DNA of 64,000 nucleotides from Planctomycetota bacterium (GCA_029781135.1 JAKOXH010000068.1:1-64000); one strand, 5' to 3'. Shown: positions 18,895 through 27,692, counted from the stretch's first letter. Numbers and translations are program-made. The notes: generated by a model from the letters alone, not told the origin.

Positions 18895-19011
18895 GGATGG
18901 GACCAACGTGGGGATGGGACCCGCGTTTTTCTGGGGAGAAAGCAGACACCGGGCTTTATAGCGGCGATTTGGGAACGTGCATGGAACGATCCATCTGACA
19001 AGGATGGGACC
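18895..19011 (+). repeat. Three direct copies of GGATGGGACC
   Basis: Exact 10-base copies lie at 18895-18904, 18912-18921 and 19002-19011, next to the long hairpin and near the right end of element 1. They could be iterons or protein-binding sites for replication or excision. Confidence 0.5.
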
Positions 19012-19146
19012 CACCATTATAGTAAAAAATGGGGATAAATGTACATTTTTACACTAATTGTTTTACTATTCCATGCAACTCCTACGCCAACTGGCGTGTC
19101 TATGGGGTCAAAATATCTACATCTTCAACAATCGCCCCCTACCCTC

Positions 19147-19385
19147 CTACGACTCTTTTTTCTTGACTGCTTCATCCTTGCAAGCTACGTGCCGAACTGT
19201 CGCCATTATGGCAGACCGAACCGACTCTGGTAATTGCTCCCAAGCCGCCAGGACTTCCACCAACCCATCAATTGCGGGAGCACTTTTGTTTTCCTTCGAT
19301 TTTGCATAGAATTGTGCAGGTGGTTCAACAGGATTGGGCAAATTCCCCGACGATTGGACATGGTGTTCGAGTCCCGCCGGGCTCA
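19147..19385 (-). pseudogene. Detached C-terminal segment of the element-1 integrase
   Basis: On the minus strand the att core (19365-19385) is read SPAGLE, then HHVQSSGNLPNPVEPPAQ and on to a stop at 19147 (78 residues from SPAGLE). The phase relative to the core is the same as in the integrase at 12441-13790. Excision would therefore fuse the two into one frame. The piece includes IDGLVEVLAAWEQLPESVRS, a helical tail of the kind I associate with planctomycete integrases (LxxLxxxWxxLPxxxR). In this integrated state it has no start of its own that I trust, so it is probably silent. Confidence 0.82.
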
Positions 19386-19388
19386 GTT
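19365..19388 (+). repeat. Middle att site between elements 1 and 2
   Basis: Twenty-one bases match the tRNA-Lys 3' end (12482-12502). Twenty-four match the right site (30590-30613), because GTT follows both here and there. It is the hybrid junction of the two elements. Confidence 0.88.
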
Positions 19389-19527
19389 GGAAGTATAGAA
19401 CGTAAACCAAAGCCGAATCTAGCTTTACGATTACCTTCCGACGTTCGGAAGTGCGGCATTTCCAGCAACAACCAAACCAGTAGCTTTCAAAACGCTACCG
19501 GTTTGGGTAGTTCAAGGAACCCGCACC

Positions 19528-20838
19528 ATGCCGCGTCTTACGAAGGCTGTCCCGCAATTACGTCGCCATCGTACGGGGCAGGCAGTTTTCTCTCTCAACG
19601 GCCGCGATGTTTACTGCGGTCTGTTCGGCACGGGCCGGCTCGCGAGCCGAGCCGCACGCACCAAATATCGCAAGATCATTGCGGCCTGGGAGGTGTCGGG
19701 GCGTTCGCGTAGCTTCGATCCACGCAACCCCGACGGCGACACGAAGCCAATTGTGGCCACGCCTGTTTCTGTGTCGGAGTTGTCTATCGTCGAACTGTTC
19801 GTACGATACCTTGCGTTCGCCGACGGATACTTTGGCACCGGCCCCACCAGCGAATGCCGACGCATCAAGCCCGTTCTCAAAGTCGCCCGCGAACTGTTCG
19901 GCCGCACGCCAGCGGCTGAATTCGGGCCGATTCGATTCAAGTCGGTTCGCGAGGCCTTGGTGGCCAGCGGCCAATCGCGGCGTTATGTGAACGCCCAAAT
20001 GTTCCGCCTGCGTCGCGTGTTCAAGTGGGCAGTCGAGAACGAGCTAGTCCCTGCTGGCGTCTATCAGGCCCTCTGTGCCGTGGCACCACTCAAGGCCGGC
20101 CGCTGCGAAGCCCGCGAAACGGAGCCGATCCAACCCGTCCCCGACGCAATCGTCGAGGCCACCCTGCCTCACCTGTCGCCCATCGTGGCCGCATTGGTGC
20201 GATTCCAGCGGCTTACGGGTTGTCGGCCGGGCGAAGCGTGTGGCGTTCGGCCTTGCGACCTTGATCGTAGCGGCCCCGTGTGGCTCTATCGTCCCCAACG
20301 CCACAAGACGGCGTGGCGGGGCAAGGCTCGCGTGATTATCGTTGGTCCGCAGGCCCAGGCGGTTCTCGCACCGTACCTCACCCGTCCCGACGATGCCTAT
20401 TGCTTTTCACCTGCTGAGGCCGTGGCCGCGGCACGTGCGGCCCGATCGGCGAACCGCAAGACGCCGCAATCGTGCGGAAATCGCGTCGGTACGAATCGGA
20501 AGCGTCGGCCGCGAAACCAGCCGGGCACGCGATACACAACGCTATCCTTCGGAAAGGCAATCGGCCGTGCGTGCGACCTGGCATTCCCTCACCCGACGCT
20601 CTCGGCCATCAAGAAACGCGACTTGACGGCCGAACAGAAGGCCGAGCTACGGGCATGGCGGGCGTCGAAGCGCTGGCGGCCGAACCAACTCCGGCACGCG
20701 GCGGCGACGGAAATTCGCAAGCGGTTCGGTATCGAGGCCGCGCAAGTCGTGCTTGGCCACAGCAAAGCCGACGTGACGCAAATTTACGCCGAACGCGATT
20801 TGGCGTTGGGAGTCACCGTCTCGCAGGAGCTTGGTTAA
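19528..20838 (+). CDS. Tyrosine integrase of element 2
   Basis: Site-specific recombinase of 436 residues. An N-terminal arm- and core-binding region is at about 1-200. The catalytic domain has Arg I in TGCRPGEACGVRP, Arg II in PNQLRHAAATEIRK (HxxR replaced by NxxR, as often seen in planctomycete integrases) and VVLGHSKADVTQIYAE with the tyrosine nucleophile. It is only distantly similar to the element-1 integrase and points the opposite way, away from the att site 140 bases upstream. Its length and intact motifs suggest an active enzyme. Confidence 0.9.
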   Translation: MPRLTKAVPQLRRHRTGQAVFSLNGRDVYCGLFGTGRLASRAARTKYRKIIAAWEVSGRSRSFDPRNPDGDTKPIVATPVSVSELSIVELFVRYLAFADGYFGTGPTSECRRIKPVLKVARELFGRTPAAEFGPIRFKSVREALVASGQSRRYVNAQMFRLRRVFKWAVENELVPAGVYQALCAVAPLKAGRCEARETEPIQPVPDAIVEATLPHLSPIVAALVRFQRLTGCRPGEACGVRPCDLDRSGPVWLYRPQRHKTAWRGKARVIIVGPQAQAVLAPYLTRPDDAYCFSPAEAVAAARAARSANRKTPQSCGNRVGTNRKRRPRNQPGTRYTTLSFGKAIGRACDLAFPHPTLSAIKKRDLTAEQKAELRAWRASKRWRPNQLRHAAATEIRKRFGIEAAQVVLGHSKADVTQIYAERDLALGVTVSQELG

Positions 20839-20885
20839 TTGTTTTTGTGTTAGGTTCCATTTCCTCTGTTTGAAAGGGTATTGTG

Positions 20886-21110
20886 ATGAACGTAAAGAGA
20901 ATCTTGAAGAATGGCGACGTAATCGTTTCCACTCGCGGCTATCGGCGGCTGATCGACCAGCCGGGAAATTGTGTCGGCATGGAGTTTGTGCCGAAAGCAT
21001 ACGCCGCGACGGTTGCCCAACATTTCAACGACTGCTTTCCCGACGGCGAACAGTGGTGCGAAGTGATTACCTACGCCGAATCGTACCGGCGGGGGATTCA
21101 GGAGGATTAG
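20886..21110 (+). CDS. Small hypothetical protein of element 2
   Basis: Seventy-four residues, mostly hydrophilic (MNVKRILKNGDVIVSTRGYR, later EQWCEVITYAESYRRG). It starts 47 bases behind the integrase stop. A weak AAAGGG lies upstream of the ATG at 20886. I recognise no family. Codon use and the integrase-side position make it plausible as a small accessory gene. Confidence 0.45.
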   Translation: MNVKRILKNGDVIVSTRGYRRLIDQPGNCVGMEFVPKAYAATVAQHFNDCFPDGEQWCEVITYAESYRRGIQED

Positions 21111-21445
21111 TCCCGCACACGTCGCCACGCATGTTTGACGAATGTGTTAAAGACTTGTTGAACACTTGTGAAACACTTCTGACAAACTTATCACAAAAGT
21201 AGCCAATAGCGGGGGTGGAGTGGAATGCTCGCCCCCGTTTTTGTTTGCCGGGCGAACCGCGACGGCAAAATAAATTATCTCCTTTCGCCGTTTCACTTTA
21301 CGACGCGAATTGAGGAAAGTTAGGAATTTCTCGTACTAGAGATTTTGAACAAGTGTGATAACATTTATTCCAAGGTGAGGTGTGCCATAGCCAATTGTGT
21401 TATTCGAGTGGGGTGATTTACTTCGCGTCGGATTGACAAAATTTG
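21111..21445. other. Non-coding gap in element 2
   Basis: Holds a terminator at 21210-21246 and scattered ACACTTG/CAAGTGT words (for example CACTTGTG at 21163-21170 and CAAGTGTG near 21350) that could be operators for the following small genes. No gene is supported. Confidence 0.4.
21210..21246 (+). terminator. Rho-independent terminator behind the integrase unit
   Basis: CGGGGGT pairs with GCCCCCG (one G-T pair) around a loop of about 13 bases, followed by TTTTTGTTT. It ends the integrase transcript. Confidence 0.75.
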
Positions 21446-21676
21446 ATGGTTTGTGGTACGCTACACAATGGCGAGGAATATCACGTGAGCGGCTGGAAAA
21501 ACGAAGCTGAAAAGTCGGATGAAAGGAAGGTCCTTTATCGGACTGGCCCCGGCTTCAACAATAGCGAATTCGGCACTTGCCTCAGAGGCACTCGCCAAGA
21601 GGTAGCCGAAGAGGCAACTCGAATTCGAGCTAAACGCCACTTCCGAAAACGGATGAGAGGTTATCGGGCACGATAG
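21446..21676 (+). CDS. Small basic hypothetical protein of element 2
   Basis: Seventy-six residues from ATG 21446 with a strongly basic end (IRAKRHFRKRMRGYRAR). The TTG directly before would extend it by one residue. No motif is recognised and no clear ribosome binding site is visible. It is followed by a strong terminator. A nucleic-acid-binding role is only suggested by the charge. Confidence 0.4.
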   Translation: MVCGTLHNGEEYHVSGWKNEAEKSDERKVLYRTGPGFNNSEFGTCLRGTRQEVAEEATRIRAKRHFRKRMRGYRAR

Positions 21677-21723
21677 TGCTCAATTAACAATTTGGTATGC
21701 GGATACCGCCGCAGCGAGCTTTT

Positions 21724-21790
21724 AAAGCACGGCAAACGCCTGGATTAGCTTCCGAGGGAGCACAGGGACGTTTGCCGTGCTTTTTTGTTT
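21724..21790 (+). terminator. Strong terminator ahead of the packaging-type gene block
   Basis: A perfect 15-bp stem (AAAGCACGGCAAACG at 21724-21738 with its complement at 21769-21783) runs into TTTTTTGTTT. It separates the small-gene region from the downstream block that starts with the DUF1580 gene. Confidence 0.85.
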
Positions 21791-21803
21791 TAGGAGTCGA
21801 AAT

Positions 21804-22097
21804 ATGCCCGATTTTTCCAAGTTTACTATCCCGCTGGCCAAGGCCGGCCGTGAGCGCGGTATCAGTCCCGTCACGATGCATCGTTGGGCCTTTAAGGGCT
21901 GCCGTGGCGTCGTGCTGGAAAGCGTCCTTATCGGCGGTCGTCGGTATGTAAGTGCCGATTCGCTCACCAACTTCTTCGCGGCGCTGAACAGTGACGCTAT
22001 TGCCGCCCCCACTTCCCCCACCCCCGACGCCGACGGCGCCGCCCGCGAAGCGGCAATCGCCCGCGCCGAAGCCGAGCTAGAAACGGCCGGGGCGTAA
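21804..22097 (+). CDS. DUF1580 family HTH-like protein
   Basis: Protein of 97 residues with the DUF1580 pattern: IPLAKAGRERGISPVTMHRW, FKGCRGVVLESVLIGGRRYV, SADSLTNFF. The family, almost confined to planctomycetes, looks like a MerR-type winged helix and often sits on integrative elements; its role is not established. The C-terminus is Ala/Pro-rich and acidic. ATG 21804 is preceded by GGAG. As first gene of the block that carries the packaging-type genes it may be their regulator (inferred). Confidence 0.85.
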   Translation: MPDFSKFTIPLAKAGRERGISPVTMHRWAFKGCRGVVLESVLIGGRRYVSADSLTNFFAALNSDAIAAPTSPTPDADGAAREAAIARAEAELETAGA

Positions 22098-22154
22098 CGG
22101 CGAATCACGGAATCACAAGTCAATTCTCAATTTCAACCACACGGTAGGAATCAC

Positions 22155-23069
22155 ATGGTTCAATTCCTAGAACGCAAACAACTTAGTGAACGGGCGATGG
22201 GCAAGAGTGGCCGCGTCGACCGGGAAAACAGAATTTTGTACCACGTCAAGATTGCCGGCTTCAACAGTAAGAATGGCCGGCGGTACACTCGCGAAGCCTT
22301 TGAAAAGGCACGCGACAAATACGAAAACTGCCCGATTTTCGATGGGCACGAATCGAGTCGCGACAGCGTTGAGGCCATTATTGGCTACATAAAGAATGTG
22401 AGGCTCGAAGCCGACGGCCTCTACGCCGACGCGCACCTAAATCCGGCCCACCCACTCACCGACCGCGTTGTGAAGCACGCGGAACGGTCACCGGGGATTC
22501 TTGGATTCAGCCACGAAGTTGTTGGCGATTCTCGCATTGATCGGGCCGACGGCACCGAAGTTATCGAATCAATCGACGAAGTGGCCGGAGTCGCGCTTGT
22601 GTGCAGTCCGGCAACCACGTCGGGAGTGTTCGAGGCCAGAAACAACTACGCCGCGTCGCCAATCAATCGCGTGTGTGAAATGTTGGTAGATTCCGCCATT
22701 CACCGCGTCCAGCACTACATGGACTGGCTGAAAACCACTAACAGAGTTCTAGCAACCGGCCCCGCCAGCGATTGTTTGGAAAAGCTGCATGGAATCGCCG
22801 CCGACTTAGCAATCACGCATACCAGCGCGGCCGCGCTGCAATACTTGGCCGACGCGGGTTTGGCACTGTCGCTCATTGGCCCCGACGTGGTTGCGGCCCT
22901 ACCGCCAGACCAGCGGGCCGACGCCGCTGATTGTTTCCGCATGCTTGTACAGTTGGGCGGAAAAGACCCTGTGCAATGGGGCTGCGCGGAAAGCGTCGAC
23001 CGCTACGCACCCGCGTTCCGCGAAGCTGCCGCACGTGCCGCGAAACGCCTTGCGGAAGGAGGTAAGTAG
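22155..23069 (+). CDS. Prohead-protease-like protein
   Basis: Protein of 304 residues. The first half fits a phage capsid-maturation protease of the S78/S80 kind: FNSKNGRRYTREAFEKA, NCPIFDGHE, ADAHLNPAHPLTDRVVKHAE, GILGFSHEVVGD and GVALVCSPATTSGVFE. Candidate catalytic residues are the His in DGHE and the Ser in GFSH. Such enzymes trim scaffold and capsid proteins in the prohead. The second half is helical and unassigned. No capsid gene is recognisable nearby, so its target may be a helper phage capsid (inferred). AGGA precedes the ATG. Confidence 0.72.
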   Translation: MVQFLERKQLSERAMGKSGRVDRENRILYHVKIAGFNSKNGRRYTREAFEKARDKYENCPIFDGHESSRDSVEAIIGYIKNVRLEADGLYADAHLNPAHPLTDRVVKHAERSPGILGFSHEVVGDSRIDRADGTEVIESIDEVAGVALVCSPATTSGVFEARNNYAASPINRVCEMLVDSAIHRVQHYMDWLKTTNRVLATGPASDCLEKLHGIAADLAITHTSAAALQYLADAGLALSLIGPDVVAALPPDQRADAADCFRMLVQLGGKDPVQWGCAESVDRYAPAFREAAARAAKRLAEGGK

Positions 23070-23071
23070 TT

Positions 23072-23302
23072 TTGGCCACACGCCAGTATATCGCAACCTG
23101 CCTGCGTCGGCTGTCGCCCGACTTCGCCGACGAAACCGACGACGATCTTTTCGATATCGCAAACACTTGCTCGTGCGGCCGGCCGGGTTTATTCACGCCC
23201 GACGAAATCGACGCTTTCGTTGCCCGTAGCGAAACCGCCAATGATTTTTTGAGACACTGTTTTCTGACACTCCCTAAACCCAATTCTTGCGAAGAAGAAT
23301 AG
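23072..23302 (+). CDS. Small hypothetical protein with TTG start
   Basis: Seventy-six acidic residues (MATRQYIATCLRRLSPDFAD then EIDAFVARSETANDFL). A strong GGAAGGAGGT overlaps the stop region of the protease gene at suitable distance from TTG 23072, so translation is probably coupled. No family is recognised. Confidence 0.55.
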   Translation: MATRQYIATCLRRLSPDFADETDDDLFDIANTCSCGRPGLFTPDEIDAFVARSETANDFLRHCFLTLPKPNSCEEE

Positions 23303-23310
23303 GAACCACA

Positions 23311-24099
23311 ATGGAAACCTTGGAAGACACCGCCCGAACTAGAACCGACAAAAAAGCCGAACGGATGCGCTATCGCGAAGCCGTCGCTACGCGAGCGACC
23401 GGCAAGAAATTCGGCGAGCCACTCGACGACGAAGCATTCGCCGAACTTCGCGAAGAGTTGGGTTTGCTGCCCGCCGAAGTCGAGCAGCACTTCCGCGACT
23501 CGCGGCTACTCGACACTTACTGCGACCAGATTTTCACTATCAGAGCCGCGAAATCGCGTCGGCCCGCGTTAATTGCCCAGCGGGGCGCGATCCTGAAACG
23601 GCATGAGGCCGAGGGCTACGCGAAGAGCCGGATGGAAGAATCCGAACGCCAAGCCGAAATCGACGCAATCCAGAAGCGGATCGACGACGACCACGCGATC
23701 GTGTGCGCCGGAAATTCGTTCTACAAGCACTACTCCGATTTGGTAGACCCCGAATTCCACGCGGAAATTCGCGAAATTCGGGCAAGCCGCGGCCGGCTTG
23801 AAGAAAAGCGCGACGACTTACGCCGTGAACTTCGGCCCAAGAGACGGGTTGTTGCCAGTGCCGACCCCGGCGCGCCGGGCGACGCTCGCAAAAACATTTT
23901 GTTGGATGCTGAGCACTGGTCGCGCGTCGCCCAATTCGCGGAGTCTGAGGCTGAACGCCGCGCGGCGGAAGCGCGGTTAATAAGCATCGCGCGAAAGCGT
24001 CGCGAACTCGCTGACGTGGAAACGGAAATCGCGGCATTGGACGAAATCGAGCGCGAGTTGGCCACGCACGAACCCGACGCGCGTTGGTTCAAAATGTAG
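23311..24099 (+). CDS. Coiled-coil protein of the packaging-type block
   Basis: Protein of 262 residues, highly charged and predicted to be mostly helical. Long coiled-coil stretches (IDAIQKRIDDDHAIVCAGN, GRLEEKRDDLRRELRPKRR, EAERRAAEARLISIARKRRE) run through it. A scaffold-like or head-assembly role would fit its position between a prohead-protease-like gene and the terminase pair, but it has no recognised motif. ATG 23311 is preceded by AGGAACC; the frame is open for eight codons upstream. Confidence 0.55.
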   Translation: METLEDTARTRTDKKAERMRYREAVATRATGKKFGEPLDDEAFAELREELGLLPAEVEQHFRDSRLLDTYCDQIFTIRAAKSRRPALIAQRGAILKRHEAEGYAKSRMEESERQAEIDAIQKRIDDDHAIVCAGNSFYKHYSDLVDPEFHAEIREIRASRGRLEEKRDDLRRELRPKRRVVASADPGAPGDARKNILLDAEHWSRVAQFAESEAERRAAEARLISIARKRRELADVETEIAALDEIERELATHEPDARWFKM

Positions 24100-24133
24100 T
24101 CGGCCGCGTGCCCATTGGCGGTGGGTGCGCTAG

Positions 24134-24180
24134 CGGGTTGGCTGTCGGGCCGGGATCACTCGGCAGCCGCCCGTGTTTTT
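24134..24180 (+). terminator. Terminator between the coiled-coil genes
   Basis: CGGGTTGGCTG pairs with CAGCCGCCCG (one bulged T) and GTGTTTTT follows. It divides the block into two transcription units. Confidence 0.6.
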
Positions 24181-24242
24181 CAATAACAACAACGACCAGG
24201 TTCAAGAAACCATCAGAATATATCTAGCTAGTCAGGGAAGAT

Positions 24243-25376
24243 ATGAGCGACGTAATCCGCAATGCAATCATCAAACTCGCGATTCAGTTGCAATCGCCCG
24301 ACCTCAAGGTGCCGGGTATCGAGGCCGCCATCCAGCAGCAACACGAGCTAGACGCCGCCATCACAAAAAACAATGCGGCGATGGCGGGGGCCAGCAAGGC
24401 CGTGGACAGGCTTAAGACGGATACGGAATCGCTCACCGAAGCGGCGAAGGCGGCGGCGATGGCCGAAGCGACGGCAAGGGGTTCTATAGCAAGCGAAGCC
24501 ATAGCAGCGGAAAGCGCGGCAGTCGCAAATACCACGCTAGCCGGCGGGTTGGCCGCGGTCCAAATGTCCCTTGCTCCAATTGCCGGCGGTATTGGCGCTG
24601 TTTTGCTCGCGGTCAACTTCCTGGGTGAAGCATACGCCCACTTGACTTCCGCGACGGAATCGGCCGCCGACGCGCAGGCGCGATTGAACGAACTCGAAAA
24701 ACAGGGAACTGAAACGATCAATCGAATTAGTTCCTTGCAGGTGGAACGTGCAAAGTTGATGGGGCCGAAAGAAGGAGAGGCAGAACTTTGGAAGGCGTTC
24801 GACTCAAAGGTTGCCGACCTCGAATACAAACGACAGTCCGCAGTCCCCGCCGGCAAGGAGCTACTCAAAATCCAAGCAGATAAAGCGAAGGCCATCGAGG
24901 CCGAGCGGAAGTCGAAAATTGACGCCATCCGCGACGGTGAAAAGGAACTGAATCAAGCCAAGGAGCGGTTGAAAATAGCCCAGTTTGCTATCGCCAGGGA
25001 GAAGGCCGGCGCGCAAGACCGGGCCGACCGCCAAGCTGCACGCGAAGAGCAACGCCATAAAGGCCAGCGAGTTACGCCGGAAGAAACAACACACCTAATG
25101 GATCTGATGCATCAGCAGCGGCAGGCGGCGTTGAAGTCGGCGCAAGAAGAACTAGAACGCCGGCAATCATCGTTCGACAAACTCGTTGGCGGCAAATCCA
25201 CAGACGATGCAATTCGAGCCGTCAACCGCATGGAAGATGAGCTTGCCAAGTCGGTCGATCAAGTTACAGAAACACTCAAGGAGAAGCTTGGCAAGATGTA
25301 TGGCATGATGATTAAACTCGAAAACGAGCAGGCCGACCAGCGACGGGCGGCGAACTACCCCAGGGGGTTGAGATAA
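24243..25376 (+). CDS. Coiled-coil protein with hydrophobic segment, tape-measure-like
   Basis: Protein of 377 residues. An Ala-rich helical first part includes EAAKAAAMAEATARGSIASE and a hydrophobic segment around 105-128 (LAPIAGGIGAVLLAVNFLG). Long charged coiled coils follow (KEKLGKMYGMMIKLENEQAD near the end). The mix of Ala-rich coils with a membrane-like stretch recalls the N-terminal part of tape-measure proteins, but it is far shorter and stands alone without tail genes, so the comparison is loose. It ends one base before the next gene. Confidence 0.45.
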   Translation: MSDVIRNAIIKLAIQLQSPDLKVPGIEAAIQQQHELDAAITKNNAAMAGASKAVDRLKTDTESLTEAAKAAAMAEATARGSIASEAIAAESAAVANTTLAGGLAAVQMSLAPIAGGIGAVLLAVNFLGEAYAHLTSATESAADAQARLNELEKQGTETINRISSLQVERAKLMGPKEGEAELWKAFDSKVADLEYKRQSAVPAGKELLKIQADKAKAIEAERKSKIDAIRDGEKELNQAKERLKIAQFAIAREKAGAQDRADRQAAREEQRHKGQRVTPEETTHLMDLMHQQRQAALKSAQEELERRQSSFDKLVGGKSTDDAIRAVNRMEDELAKSVDQVTETLKEKLGKMYGMMIKLENEQADQRRAANYPRGLR

Positions 25377-25377
25377 C

Positions 25378-25827
25378 ATGGACACCGAAACCACTCACCA
25401 ACCCGACGTACTCGTTCCCGACGTACCCGTTCCTGACGCGCCCGACGCGACGCCCGCGAAGCCGAAGGGCAAGGGCGGGCCGAAGTTGGGGGCTGTCAAC
25501 GCTTGGCGGCATGGCCTCCGAGGCGTTCTTTTTCCAAAACACCTTACGCACTTAAAGCGCGACCTAAACGAATTTCGTCGCGATCTGGAAAGTGCCGTCT
25601 TGGAAAAGTACGGCACGATCGGCGTCGCCCATGCTGCGTTAATCAATTCGGCGTATCGTGCCGAGCGACACGCGGTTCTAGCACAAGTTTTTTTTCGTCG
25701 GGAGGCAAGTAAGCTGTCGGCCGACGATCAGCTTCGCTATTCCAGCGAAAGCGTTAAGGCCAGTGAACGCCGCGACAAGGCAATCGCGGCACTAGGTTTG
25801 ATTAACGCTGACGAATTTAGCTTCTAA
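25378..25827 (+). CDS. Putative small terminase subunit
   Basis: Protein of 149 residues. The N-terminus is Pro/Asp-rich (VPDVPVPDAPDATPAKPKG), a GPKLGAVNAWRHGLRG segment follows, and the rest is helical and charged. The gene lies directly before the large terminase and overlaps it in TAATG. The G-x-x-x-NAxxHG pattern near the start is common in proteins encoded next to terminases and related phage packaging genes. The small-subunit role rests on this and on position; no clear HTH is visible. Confidence 0.55.
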   Translation: MDTETTHQPDVLVPDVPVPDAPDATPAKPKGKGGPKLGAVNAWRHGLRGVLFPKHLTHLKRDLNEFRRDLESAVLEKYGTIGVAHAALINSAYRAERHAVLAQVFFRREASKLSADDQLRYSSESVKASERRDKAIAALGLINADEFSF

Positions 25828-27305
25828 TGACCAAGCAGTCCGCAAAACTTGAACTCGCCGAAAAAGTGCAGTTTGTCTACCCGGCAAGCCCTTTTGATTT
25901 TGCGGGCGATATGGTCGTTCCGTTGGGTGGCAAGTACGGGCGGTTCCGCGACTATTGGGTGAAGCCGCAAACAGACGTGCTCCGCGCCGCCAATGATTCT
26001 TTTGTCTCTGTTGCCAACGGCGACATTCCGCCAACGACCCGGTTTTGGATTGAAATGACGAAGGGCTACGGGAAAGACCTTATCGCCACGCTCCTAGTCG
26101 ATTGGCTGCTGCTGTTCTCCACTCACCCGGTTACCGTTGAGATTGGCGCGTTCACGCAAAAACAAGCGAGCGAGCCACTAGTCATTAACAAGCAGCTATT
26201 TTCAGTAGACGAGCCATTAAACCGCTTAATCGCCAGTCGGCTCGAACAAACCAAGGAAAAGATTACAGCGAAGCCGGTAACTTCGACACGTCGGGGATTG
26301 AGTGAGGCAATCATTCTTACGAACGAGTCTGCGGGAACCCACGGTTCTCGGCCGTCACTAATAATCTGTAACGAGCTGTCGCACGTGCGCGAAGAAGCGT
26401 TCATGGCGACGATGTTTGACAATGCTTCCAAAGTTCCGCACTGCATCGGCTGGGTTTGCACGAACGCGGGCGATACCAGCAGTTGGCAATACCGGTGGCG
26501 CGAAAGCGTTTTGCAGTCGCCCGAATGGTTCAAATTAATTGCCAACCGCCCCGCGCCCTGGATTACACCGCAAGCGCTCGCCGACAGTGAGCGCCGTAAC
26601 GCACCGACGCGGCACAAAAAATACTTCTACGGCGTGTGGAGCAGTGACGCAGGCGACGCGCTGCCCCTGGATCAAATCAACGCCTGCTGCACGCTCCCCG
26701 GCCCTCCCCGACGGAAGCCGGGGCTACTGTATATCGGCGGGCTGGATTTGGGAATCAAGCTCGACCACTCGGCATATACCGTCGTCGCCGCCGACGTGGA
26801 AAACCAATGTATTGAGCTAGTCGATTTTCAGCGATGGAAACCACAGGACTTCGCCGACGGCAAGGTTAGCTTGAACGTGGTGCAAGATGCAATCCTGGAA
26901 TCCAGGCTCCGCTTTAACACCGTTTGCTGCTGCTACGATCCGTTCCAGGCTGCCCTAATGGCTGAAAACCTTCAACGACAAGGAATGGCGACATTAGAAG
27001 TGCCGTTCACTTCACAAACCAAGGCACGGCTCGCAAAAGTCGCAACGGAGATGTTTTCCAACGGCTTAGTTCGCTTGTGGAACTCTCCCGAATTCATCGA
27101 CGACCTACTGCGATTGCGCATTAAAGAGGGCGCTTTCGGCGACTTAACCTTGACTGCGATTCGCGATTCGTCGGGAATGGGCCACGCGGATTTGGCCACG
27201 TCTTTTTTAATCGCAGCCGATGCGGCGTTGGAAATCGCTCGCGTTGGGATTGATGTAACCGTGCGCAACGGCAGCGACTACGCGGAAGTGTTAGTTCCCT
27301 GTTAG
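25827..27305 (+). CDS. Phage-type terminase large subunit
   Basis: DNA-packaging motor and nuclease of 492 residues. The ATPase part has a P-loop variant TKGYGKDLIATLL (78-90) and a Walker-B-like PSLIICNELSH, where Asn stands in place of the usual Asp before Glu. The C-terminal RNase-H-like nuclease part begins GGLDLGIKLDHSAYTVVAAD (about 304-323), with later acidic positions in CCYDPFQAALM and GHADLATS. It is translationally coupled to the putative small subunit. It is the strongest evidence that element 2 moves in phage particles. Confidence 0.8.
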   Translation: MTKQSAKLELAEKVQFVYPASPFDFAGDMVVPLGGKYGRFRDYWVKPQTDVLRAANDSFVSVANGDIPPTTRFWIEMTKGYGKDLIATLLVDWLLLFSTHPVTVEIGAFTQKQASEPLVINKQLFSVDEPLNRLIASRLEQTKEKITAKPVTSTRRGLSEAIILTNESAGTHGSRPSLIICNELSHVREEAFMATMFDNASKVPHCIGWVCTNAGDTSSWQYRWRESVLQSPEWFKLIANRPAPWITPQALADSERRNAPTRHKKYFYGVWSSDAGDALPLDQINACCTLPGPPRRKPGLLYIGGLDLGIKLDHSAYTVVAADVENQCIELVDFQRWKPQDFADGKVSLNVVQDAILESRLRFNTVCCCYDPFQAALMAENLQRQGMATLEVPFTSQTKARLAKVATEMFSNGLVRLWNSPEFIDDLLRLRIKEGAFGDLTLTAIRDSSGMGHADLATSFLIAADAALEIARVGIDVTVRNGSDYAEVLVPC

Positions 27306-27331
27306 TTTCTAGTTTTAACCAAGGAGTGAAA

Positions 27332-27601
27332 ATGGAAACGTTTTCCGGCATAACTATTCATGGTGTGGAGAAAATCTACATAGAAAGAATTGGTGGTGAT
27401 GAGCTTTACGTCACTGACCGCGACGGGAGGCTTCATGAAATTCCAGTCGCACTTTGCGAATTGCCACTTATAAAAGCCTTGGAGGTTATCCAAAGCATGA
27501 TTTATGAGATTCAGTGGTCGGTTAAGCAAGAGGCGCACAAGTGCCTAAGCGTGACGGATGATGATGTACGAGCCGAGCAACTCCGACAGCTTGCTATGTA
27601 G
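27332..27601 (+). CDS. Small hypothetical protein behind the terminase
   Basis: Eighty-nine residues (METFSGITIHGVEKIYIERI, later CELPLIKALEVIQSMIYEIQ). ATG 27332 follows AAGGAG at good spacing. A GTG two codons upstream is in frame but would overlap the ribosome binding site. The local sequence is more A/T-rich than the terminase. No family is recognised. Confidence 0.6.
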   Translation: METFSGITIHGVEKIYIERIGGDELYVTDRDGRLHEIPVALCELPLIKALEVIQSMIYEIQWSVKQEAHKCLSVTDDDVRAEQLRQLAM

Positions 27602-27644
27602 TTTGGAAGGACAGTCCAACCTGTTGTGAGAGGGCAACAAAAAC

Positions 27645-27680
27645 CCAGGCCGCTGCAACCCCATACAAGCAGCGGCCTGG
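27645..27680. repeat. Strong hairpin between two small genes
   Basis: CCAGGCCGCTGC (27645-27656) and its exact complement (27669-27680) enclose a 12-base loop. A-runs lie on both sides, so on the minus strand it resembles a terminator. On the plus strand AAAAATCT follows. The next ATG (27693) has no ribosome binding site, so the hairpin may affect its translation. Confidence 0.6.
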
Positions 27681-27692
27681 AAAAATCTAACA

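Noticed and set aside
19147..19410. Independent small gene of 87 codons starting at 19410
   Set aside because: The first codons lie outside element 1 in element-2 DNA, the frame crosses the att core, and phase and content match the missing end of the element-1 integrase.
27645..27680. Plus-strand terminator between the two small genes
   Set aside because: The stem is strong but is followed by AAAAATCT rather than a T-run in the plus direction, so it is listed only as a hairpin.
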